From NCBI GenBank assembly GCA_023014335.1, contig JAECYW010000008.1, positions 682,001 to 746,000 on the forward strand: 64,000 bases of DNA, read 5' to 3'. Numbering within the stretch: position 1 is the stretch's first letter; every line of letters begins with the position of its first letter. Positions 36,374-46,300 of the stretch are shown here, piece by piece. Below the pieces are notes generated by a model. That model was given only the letters and a program-made list of their open reading frames with translations, was not told where the DNA came from and did not search any database. The translations under genes and the position numbers were made by a program. The stretch is from Galerina marginata. Lineage: Eukaryota > Basidiomycota > Agaricomycetes > Agaricales > Galerinaceae.

Positions 36374-36949
36374 CAGTCGAATCTCTCATAACCCATACCC
36401 ATCGGTGGACAGCTCAGGGTATGGGTTATCAGGGAGTATGGACTACCTGAGTTTGGCTAAAAATAGAATCCGAAATACGTTGAAAAAAATAGGGAATGTG
36501 GCCATGCAGAGGTATCTTTTGAACGTGTAACGTGGATTGCTTGAGCCAAATGCCTAAAATCAGTAGATTGTAGTTGATTTTGCAGTGGTAAGAATTGGGT
36601 GAATGTCATGCCTTGTGAAACCTTGAGCGAAAAATATTGTCATATCGGTCACAAAGGAGTCAAAAGTCTGAAAGGGTCGCTTTTGAGTCGTTCGAGAGGC
36701 TGATAATGGGAGTTTGTGACAAATACGTCAATTAATTGGCTGCGAACTTGTGCAAAGTCATCAATTCCCACCTAATATAGTAGCGAAAACCTATGGGTTT
36801 TCCGCTCAGAGGGGTATGGGTTATGGGTTATTGCGGTTGTATGGGTTATGGTGTGCATTTCTCTGCGAACCAACTTGGTGGACCGAAAAATGTATGGAGT
36901 ATAAGGGAGTATGGGTTATCTAGGCTATGGGTTACGAGAGATTCGACTG
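36374..36949. mobile_element. Non-autonomous pogo/Fot1-like MITE
   Basis: 576-bp element with terminal inverted repeats at 36374-36397 and 36926-36949 that match at 23 of 24 positions (outer end CAGTCGAATCTCTC). It is flanked by a TA dinucleotide on each side (36372-36373, 36950-36951), the target duplication of Tc1/mariner-pogo elements. CAGT ends and TA targets are typical of fungal Fot1/pogo families. Subterminal reiterations of TATGGGTTAT occur near both ends. There is no transposase ORF inside, so it must be mobilised in trans. Confidence 0.8.
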
Positions 36950-37491
36950 TACATATGTACTGCAATATTCTGCAGCTTGAGTGTACTCTACTCACGATCA
37001 AGATGCAACAGGTCGAGACCTGTCGAGACCCTTATGACTTTGAGGAAATTAAATACCAGGAACAGCCAAGAGTATTTTCTAACCAGTTTAGTAAAGGCAG
37101 CCGAACAGGCCTGTCAGATCTCCCGCTCCTTATCGAGGGGGACTACAGCCTCAGGACCTAGGTAGGTGGAGTAGCTACACGCGCTAAAGAGTTCCTGGGC
37201 CTGTGGCGTCTGGCATTCGCGAAATGGAGCTTAGGCGTCAAGGAGTCTGATAATTCAAAGCGGCGAGATAAATAGACGCCTGCAGCAGTAATACGGCTCT
37301 AGCCCTCACAGCAATTTCGCTCCCTCTACAAGTGCCAGCCTCGACTAGTTGCATCACCTCGAAGTTCGTTATTGTTTTTCAGCCTTGAACGTTCTTCCAT
37401 CCATTCCAAGTACAGAATTAATAAGTCGTAGGTATCCAAATATTATCCTGTAACAAGGACCCTGCTCTTATCGATGATTTCTCTGTAGAAT

Positions 37492-37929
37492 ATGGTGTGG
37501 CACCTTGTAGCAAAAGCCGCATTTTCTGGCTTTAAAGTCGTGGCTACAAGAGCTGTAGCAGGCAAATGCGCAATGTGTGGCGCAGAGAGGCTCCTCGTTG
37601 GATCCGACTGCGACGAAGTTTGCATCAACTCCAATTGCGTGCTGGGCCTTCGCGATCACAACGTCCGCATGCGCAATCGCTACCTTATAGCTTGCATCGA
37701 GGATGAGAAATACTTCAAAGTCCGCGGAATGGCCTGCGGCGCCTGCGACGGTCCTATAGTTTTCTTCGACCTTAGTCCGATGGGCACTAAACCCCGAGCG
37801 TATTGCATCAATACGACGGGACGGTGCTTCAACGGCTGTTTACAGGGCCATTTCACGGTGAAATGGTTTGGAATATCTCGCGAGAAGCAGAGGGAAGCCA
37901 TCTCATATGGGCATGCGTGTAACCAATAA
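37492..37929 (+). CDS. Small Cys-rich ORF, possible zinc-binding protein
   Basis: ORF of 145 residues from ATG 37492. Cysteines come in C-x2-C pairs (CAMCG, CGAC), with further clusters (CDEVCINSNC; CINTTGRCFNGC), suggesting metal binding or disulfides. The first 20 residues are hydrophobic to amphipathic. There is no recognised family, no clear promoter, and neighbours are mobile or intergenic DNA, so it could be spurious or a partial gene. Confidence 0.35.
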   Translation: MVWHLVAKAAFSGFKVVATRAVAGKCAMCGAERLLVGSDCDEVCINSNCVLGLRDHNVRMRNRYLIACIEDEKYFKVRGMACGACDGPIVFFDLSPMGTKPRAYCINTTGRCFNGCLQGHFTVKWFGISREKQREAISYGHACNQ

Positions 37930-38669
37930 TTGACGAGGGTACATGGTGCGTAAAGCGCTTATTGTTATCACTGTCTAGACTAATAGAAACGTAAGGCACC
38001 TCCGTCAATTGGTTATAACTTGTAGCGAATATTTTTTTAGGGTTTTAGGGCATTTTATTCCTTGACGTTTATGAAACATACTTATCTCTCCGGTATACGG
38101 TTCCTTCGTCTTTGTTTTGTAATAGTATTTCGGCCGCCAAATTTTGAATCATAGGGTCGATATTGTGCTAACGCGAGAAACAAAGGTGTTTATATCACTG
38201 TAGTGTGAGCTTGAATTAGAGATCAAATGGAAGGAAACGAAAGGCGGAGTTTGGTTCTTCCTCGTTTTCTGGAGCTATCCTGCTGCTTTCGATAGGTGGC
38301 CAAGTGAGCAACTACGGAAGCAAAATTAATAATAGAACGAGTCCTATTTATAGGACTCATTCCATCGCGGATGATCATGAACGCCGATACCGGCTACACA
38401 AACCTAAACTTTCTTAATCTTACCATTCGAATTTAATCTTCTTCTGCACATACACGTGCACGAGGCACGAGGCAGTAGCATCGGTTTGCGGTATTTCGCT
38501 TTGCCATTGACAGGGTCTGCTCCAAGTTCCAACGTTCAAGGATATTTCCCATAGAAATAAAACAATTAAAAAACAATTACTTATACATTTAGATTCGTCG
38601 ACCTGTCTATTTAAAGGTGCACCAGGGACTCCCGAGACCTCCTAAGAGGGTAAGAATATTCCCTTATGT
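37930..38669. other. Intergenic downstream of terpene synthase 2
   Basis: AT-rich, no supportable ORF. A near-perfect inverted repeat GAGTCCTAT-TT-ATAGGACTC lies at 38340-38359. Confidence 0.4.
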
Positions 38670-39937
38670 TTATGTAAAGCTGGCTTGGAGTTGATCCTTC
38701 GTAATATACGCTTCATCGCGAGGCTGCAGGGTGATTTTTCGGGTCTTCTGGACTTTCAGCCCATTTTTACCGTAATATCTCCTTGTTTCATAGCTCCAGG
38801 CATCGTACCCCCGAACACATCGACCGACACGATCAAAGTGTATTCTAAGAGCTTCGTCGACGGCAGGACCCCACGAAGGAAGGTTCTTTTGATCGGAGAG
38901 GAATTTAGAAATTGTCTTCGACGCATACCCAGAGAGCCAGTACAGCGCTCCTTGTAGGTCCAGGTGGTACTCTTGCATTATCGCCGTGATGACATTGTGG
39001 CCATCAAGTCCACGAGAGTACTCCAGGCCGTATGAGTGCATGTCCTAAATATTCCGCATTTTTCAGTATTCAATAAAGTGTGGCAAAAACTAGAATGATA
39101 TACGTTTGTTATCGCAATCAAATCCGTTGCGCTTTCTACCATGGACATAACGAGAGGGTGTTCGAAGACTTCATTCGGGATGTTTAATCCCAGCCCAAAG
39201 AACGAGAAACTGGGCTTAGCCCCGCAGGTATCACGGCGAAGGACAAAATAGTCTTCAACGTTTCTGATATGCCCTTCAACGCGATCGTCTGCCTCTTGGA
39301 TGATAGACCTGGTATAGGCATCAAAGTCGACAATGAACCTCTCGATTCCGGGTCTGTCCTCTCCAACGACGTCGACAGTCCTCTTGAAGAACCTTGCGCA
39401 CGAAATGTTAGGTCAAACTCACATCTGGACATGAAGGGAAAATACTCACTGACGGGTCATCTCGGTTATTTTGTTGGTCGACGGAGTCTCTACGTCGTTG
39501 AATATTTCCATGACATCTTTGGCGATCTTCATAGCCTCCTCCTTGTTGGCTATGTCGGTGTACTCATCGAACACGAAGTAAAAGTTCATCAAGTCGCATG
39601 ATATGCGAAGGTGGTCTGGGTTGAACAAAAACATTGAAGACGTTTGTTGGAAGGAAAATCCAGGGAAATCACTGACCTTTGCTCAGTACGGGACCCACAA
39701 GGGACCCTAAAAGATCTGTCAAGGGTAAGTGTGGTCAGTATACATCATGGTTACCACAAGGCAAATTGACCCACTGAAATTACAGGCTATGAATTTCTTG
39801 AATTTCTCCGGTCCGAATAAGCCGAAAGACTCGACCCAAGCATTGGCCTCGTTGTCCACTTCACGTAGCATGGGGTTTCCAGTTCGTGCATACGGCCATG
39901 TAATGAGGAGGTCTGGGATCGTGTATTCCGATTGCAT
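38670..39937 (-). CDS. Sesquiterpene synthase 2 (class I terpene cyclase)
   Basis: Paralog of synthase 1, with the same five-exon plan and identical exon lengths (163, 39, 166, 289, 375 nt): 39937-39775, 39715-39677, 39615-39450, 39392-39104, 39044-38670, giving 343 residues. The metal motif is DEYTD in NFYFVFDEYTDIAN; the NSE motif NDMHSYGLE is formed across intron 4; the C-terminal element is WSYETRRYY. The start MQSEYTIPDLLITWP aligns with the copy 1 start. All motifs are intact. Sequence is strongly conserved with copy 1 from exon 3 on and diverged mainly in exon 1, so the two enzymes may make related or different sesquiterpenes. Product unknown. Confidence 0.9.
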
Positions 39938-42900
39938 GATTAACAAGTTGAGGTCGAAGTAGAGACTGGTGAGTGCTGGTGCAACTTTCCACTCTTTTAT
40001 AGTTCGCATTCCTCCATATCTTATCGATTTTGAGGCAGAAGCGTCTCGGACCCAACAGAGGCGCCGACTTCCTTTCACAGGCTGCTAGATCTTGTTCCTG
40101 GACCAGGCGTCATAGAACGACATTCGCGGATATTAAACTCGGCGTGACTGACTGAACGCCAGTAGCAGATCGCCACAGGAATGCTGTTGAGCACTTCGGA
40201 GCTTCGGAAACCGTGCCATGACTCCAATCCGACGTTTCATCGTCTAAATCCAGTGGTGCAACGCGATGGATCATTAGCATAGCCCAAGGCCGAGAGCTTC
40301 GTGTGAGCGCATCTTGTGGGCCGTCATAAAGGTGGACTTTACATGCATCATGGCTTGCAATTGGTACCTCGGCTTCGCAGTAAAGATAGACGACTGTTAG
40401 AATGTCCATGGAATCATGATACGACCGGAATAATGCACATCCCGATGGCTATCCCGTGATCTGCGTTCATAAATAGGCTGTGAGCCAATTCCGGCAACTT
40501 CCAAGTTCCAATCAACTTCCAATTCATCCGTGAAAGACAATAAGTCTAGTTACGGTATGTGTTATCTTCGGTTTATAACTGAGTTGCAGAGACCTATTAT
40601 CATCTCTTTGTTTTGTAGATAGATTAGGTGCTTTTCAGTGACATTGGCGGTTCGTTTTGAAACTCGCCTACGATGACTTGCGTGTCAAAGATTTAGCCGA
40701 GCCGAGTAAATGAAAAGATTTCACGAACCCAAGGGCCTCTCCATGGCCGCTGACATCGCAAAAGAAACATCGACACAACAAGTAAAGCTATGTTCTTGGT
40801 GCCCGATGCACCCTTCACTTCAGATTGGATAAGAGAATTTGCTTCAAGATATCATCTTGATCTTCGTGGAAATTTATGAATACGATGACGGTTATTGTTT
40901 CCAGATGGAGATGAAGGAAAAATGCAGGCTACCTCTGTGGAGCCTTTGACATGAAATATATTCTGACTGGGAGGTTGCGCCGTTTACAAGGCTCACGGGT
41001 ATGGACGCACCTAAAATCAAGGCGACTAACTGAAAATACAGCGGGACAACTCGTATTATCCTCTTAAAATTAATAGACGTGAATGACCGTGAAGCCTGTA
41101 TGAAGCAAAGCCAGTACGAAGAATGCGAATCAGATTCGTCAGATATCCATGAATTTTAGCTATACTCCAAACCGTTGAAGCGGTGCCTGTCAAAAGTCCA
41201 AGCAATAATATTCCCAAGGGCAGAGCTCGTTGTCCATATGCGAGTCCAGAGTAAAACGAAAATAAGTTCTGTAAATTTGAGTATCTCGGTAATGTAAAGG
41301 AATGGACCTTCCGCATCGAATTAAAATGAGTATTACCACGTGGAACGGATTTAGGGTGCAAAACATTTGCGAAGTGCGATGCACAGCCCATGCTGACATC
41401 CAGCTTGGATGCGAAAGTTGATTCCCCATACGACAATCTCCACATTGCAGGCGTCAGATCAAATAAGCAGACAAAGTCGTCAAAAGAAAATATGTGAGGT
41501 CTGCCGACTTGTCGTTCGCTCTTCCAATGGGGCAGGGAAATCCGTAGATTTGGTTGTGCTCCATGGGTCCATCGCAAACAGGGTGCTTCTTGACGTCGGC
41601 GAACAGCAGCACTGACAGTGGCGGCAACCCTCCCGTAGTTTGTAAGCACATTAAGTAGATTGGAACAGTGCCTTAAGAGTTTTGACCGACAAGTTATGTA
41701 CGGCGCTAAGATGTTTGGGCGCTTATGTCACGTGTGACGAGCCACTTTCGAGTCCCCTTATAAATGGAGAGCTTCTATTGCACCCGGGATTCGGTAATAT
41801 TCAACCAGGTCCCCTTGGATCGACGACTTCGAATTTTCGAAAGCAAAAAATATCATGTCCAATCAAAATCAACAAATAAGACTGCTTATCGCCTTCGATG
41901 CTAAAGGCATCCGGAATTGGAAAGAGGTAATCTTTTAAATACTGTGTTCAGATGGGTAATCGGCACCTGTGCGAAGTCTATCACTAACGGGGTTGGGACA
42001 CTTACAATACAACTCGGCGCTGCACACCATTCCAAAATGTTATTCCTCTTTGTCGGAAACGGAATAGTCCATGTCAATGGCTAAAATTTAGTCCCCGGGC
42101 CCCTTTCGTTATATTCCTCTAAGCATTGAAATTGCACACATGCAACCTTAGGAAAGCTGTTAGATAAGACCCCGGTCTATGGCGAGAAGGTTATAGCGAT
42201 GCCTCGTAAGGATTTTACAGAATTTTTCCCAATTAAAAGCATCCGTAAGACGAGAAGTGGTGGCTGTAAGGCTTGCGGTGGCCAGGTTAATAGACTGCCT
42301 TACGGAGAATATAATATAAATTTATATATCAGATCTAGAAAGGACATTCGTCCGGGGGTTGTCCCTTTAGCCCCTTGTATGGAAATATTTCTGGGCGTAG
42401 CGCGTTCACAGATGGCGTGCGTCATAGCGCGCTGTGATGTGACAAAATCTGTCTCGATTCATCTGAAGTCGTACCTGCTTACTACTTAGCCCTGATCCAT
42501 TGCGTCCCATCCTTTTCTCCGTTTTTCTAGACGTGGATTTTCGATCTATTCCAGCACACGACGGGGGCCATGCACTGTTCCTAATCGAGGATTTAAGACA
42601 TGAATAGACCATCTTTTCAGCCTAGACGCGCAGGATCTCGGTTTTCTCGATGTACATCCACCCAGCGATGAACACGTCGAAGAACTCCGAGTCGGGTGCG
42701 CTTGTTTGTGTTTGGAAGTGAAATGGTGAGTGTGCGCAAGGGGGTTTTTGAAAGAGAAAGGACTCTCAAGACAGACAGAGATATTGCACAAGGAAAAACA
42801 TTTCTTCAAAAATATTTACTCTCACTGAAAGAGAATTGCAAGTTCAACGAAAAGGGAGAGACAGAAACGAATGGCTGCGTGACATACGTTCGGATCCCGT

Positions 42901-43338
42901 CCTTCTTCTAATTGAGGACTTAGTCTTCGCGATGATCTTCAACTTGAAAGGCCGGGCAACCATCGTGCTTTTCATGTCACCGCTTGGAACGAACCGTCCA
43001 AAGCACTACCCAAAGATTGTTAGCCCGCATTTGTAACATGGCAGCAACATGGCAGCACCCTTCCGACTTCGCCGGCCTTAGCAAGGAAATTTTCAGGTTA
43101 ATATAGGAAGTCGGCGAGCAGAGTAACTATGCCAGTGAGAATGACAACGAGCGAGCTCTGAAGAAATCGTATACGCCAAACACTGAAACAGACTTGCTAA
43201 CGCGACGCGACGTGTGAAATTTAGGGTCACGTGCTGAAATCCCTGATGGAGATGCCTTTCCTGGAATGGCGAACCTGTCCCCTTGCACGAACGATACATA
43301 GCATAGCGAACCCGATCCCTTCTGACATCTGCAGTCGA
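39938..43338. other. Long stretch without a confident gene
   Basis: Several short ORFs: 40110-40409 (-), 41056-41649 (-, 197 residues with one hydrophobic span LPLGILLLGLLTG), 42199-42489 (+, begins with a CKACGG motif). None has a recognisable domain or a paralog in this window. The last part carries the presumed promoter of the STAND gene. Confidence 0.35.
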
Positions 43339-46300
43339 ATGGCCGCGGAAGGAGGCACCTCATCCTTTCTTTCTCACTTAATCAACGTTGCCATGGCCGA
43401 CCCAACACGTCAGGATACTCCTATCAATGGTCCCACCTTCACCCCCACCGATTCGCCCCATTCTTTGGGCACAACCGTAAACATCAGCGGGGGCTCGTTC
43501 ATGCATATTGAAGGAGATTTCAACCAACACTATCACCGACCAGCGTCAGAATCCGTTGGGTTTGGACCTGGTATGTATTCGTCAAATTTCGATGTGTTAT
43601 GTACACACTTTTTGTCACAGGTCTCAAGCTTCTGCTCGATAATATCGCAGAAGATTCTATGCACGAGTCTGTCGAACGTCAACCACCACCAAAATGCCAT
43701 CCCGACACCCGATTGAAGATCCTGGACGAAATCAAAACCTGGATCAAGCGCAAAGAAGTCGATTCTTCCGTGTTCTGGCTCTATTCACCTGCCGGACACG
43801 GTAAGACTGCTATTATGCAGACCCTCGCTGAGCAGCTGTCGCATCCGAATGGAGAGATTTCCGCCAATTTCTTCTTTGGAAGAGGGAAGGGACGACGTGA
43901 ACACGCCCGCTACCTTTTTACCACTATCGCGTTCCAGCTTGCTCTCAATGTTCCTGGCCTACGAGGGCATGTTGAGCAAATTATGCGCGCCAAACCCAAT
44001 ATCCCTACAACCGCCATGGATTTCCAGGTACGATCTCTTCTCGTCGGCACTTTTGCGAGGTTGGCCCATGCACCAGAAACCCCTTTGACGATCATTATCG
44101 ATGGTCTCGACGAAGCTTCTGGGCACTTTTCTCAAGTAAAAACCTTGAATCTTATTGGAGAAATGCTCACTATTCATCGCCTACCTCTACGGTTTATAAT
44201 TGCCAGTCGGCCTGAACCGCAGATTTGTGCTGTTTTTAACGGGGATATTCTTTCCTCAATAACTTGCCGCGCTTCCCTTAGCGATGACTTTGCGTCCCTT
44301 TTTGACATCGAAGTTTACCTCCGTGATGGTTTCGCAGAAATCTATCAACGAAAATCTCAGAGTTTGAAGGGAGTAGACTTACCCTGGCCCTCCGACGACA
44401 TTATCAAGCACCTGCGACGACAATCGTCTGGCCAGTTCATCTATGCAGCGACGGTTTTAAAATTTGTGGACGAAGAGTTTTCTTTACCAGGAAAGCAACT
44501 TGATATCATTTTATCACCCCATCCGAAACACAAAAGTGCATTTTCTGACCTTGATGCCCTTTATTTTCAAATCCTGTCCACCTTTCCAGATTACCAGAAA
44601 CTCAAGCGCTTTCTTGGTTATATAGCCGTCTATGGACCAGTGTCTGCGGTGGTGCTTGAGGAGCTCCTTCATTTAGATGCCGGCGAAGTGGATACAACAC
44701 TACAAGGCTTGCATGCTATTCTGACTTTTAGTCCAGATGATTTTTCCGAATCGGGGCTCATTAGCATTACCCATGCATCATTTATCGACTTCATTTTTGA
44801 TGCCAATCGCTCGGAAAAGTATTATATCGACATTTCGGAAATTAAAAGTCAGGTCATCGCGGCAGAGACATATACGGTACTACCGAGTGCGCTCCCTCCT
44901 TGGTCCCTGGGATTCGTCATAAAAAAACCGGTAATTTCCATGGTTCCCTTATTTTGGGAGCTCATTTCGCGTGTCCCAAAAATTCTGTCACAACCTGTTT
45001 TAGTAGAAAGTGCTTCCCAGAATGCAGAATCTCGGCCATCCATCAAAAGGACGAGGAAGAAGGCCCTCCTCATCGGCATCAAGGAAGTCATCAGAAGTGA
45101 ACCAGAGGCAATAAAGATCCTTCGGTCTTCAAGTCTTCCCAAGCAAAAGGAAGACAAACCAGTGGTGTCTAGTAATTTACGGGAAAGAAAATACCGGACT
45201 GGTGCGCATAATGACATCAAGGCCCTCAGGGGACTATTACAAGGTATGAATTCCTCCTAGATAATGGCCAAGATTAACACCACCAATTGCAGAAGTATAT
45301 GATTATGCTCTAGAGGATGTTACTATCCTCATTGATGACAGTCATGAAATTCAGCCGACCAGAGAGAACATTGTACGTGACAAAATCTTTGAGGTTAATG
45401 ATTGCCCGTTGATTGCTTCGATATCAAGCACTTTCAGATTCGAAAACTTATGGAGCGTGCAGAAGAAAATGACAAGTTTTTCTTTCACTGTCAGTGCCAT
45501 AATTTATTCCACCTGCTTCATTTCATTTCGTTTCATTCTACTATTCAGTTTCAGGTGCTTCAGGTCAAGAATTCACCGAGACTGATGAAGAAGACGAAAG
45601 AGAAGGGTGTAAGTGCTGGAAATTAGATGCTTAACGTGGAATAACACCGTCCCCAGTTATATGGACATCAGATGGTAAAAAAATTACGGGGAGGGTTAGT
45701 TGAGAGGATTTGTCCACCGTTCTTCGCTTACCAGGCACCAGGAACTTCGACTCTGGCTTGTTGATCTTCTCCCTCCTATGTGCTCACTAACTGTACGCCA
45801 AATTCTTTGATTCTTCTCTACTTATTTCTCAGCCCCAGTTTAGGCCATTCTGGATGCATCCTACGCCTGTTCCCTAATTGGTCTGTATTTGTTTCTTGCC
45901 ATTTCTGAGTTGCCACTAATTGTCCATCAGACCTTCCTCATTTTCGGTGCAATCGAGTTTATGTTCCGTGGGTCAGCAAAGGCAACAGAAAGTCGTGGGA
46001 AAGAAACAGTGAGTTAAGTCATCTCTTTGACCTTGGAGAGTGCAATTGATCAGCAACAAAGTTAGACAGCGAAAACGTGAGTGCCTCTTCTTTTGTCCTG
46101 TGGACGTCGATCCCTGGGAGTACTCATTTCCATCACAGTGCATACTAGACCTGGTCTGCAATCAAATAATTTCTCAGTTGACTCGTTTAACCCATTCGCA
46201 GGGCAAATAGTTCAACTTGAGCTTCACGATGTAGACCCAGGTGCGACTCTGCAAGCCTCGAATCGGCAAACGAGGCCGTCAACCCTCACAAATTTTGACG

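Noticed and set aside
36780..36935. Telomere-like GGGTTATGGGTTAT runs
   Set aside because: Not the TTAGGG unit; they belong to the subterminal repeats of the MITE and occur in both orientations at its ends.
39269..39601. 110-residue plus-strand ORF
   Set aside because: It lies antisense to exons 3-4 of sesquiterpene synthase 2, whose motifs and splice phases are strong.
41056..41649. 197-residue minus-strand ORF
   Set aside because: One hydrophobic stretch but no domain, no paralog, odd composition and no supporting promoter or splice context.
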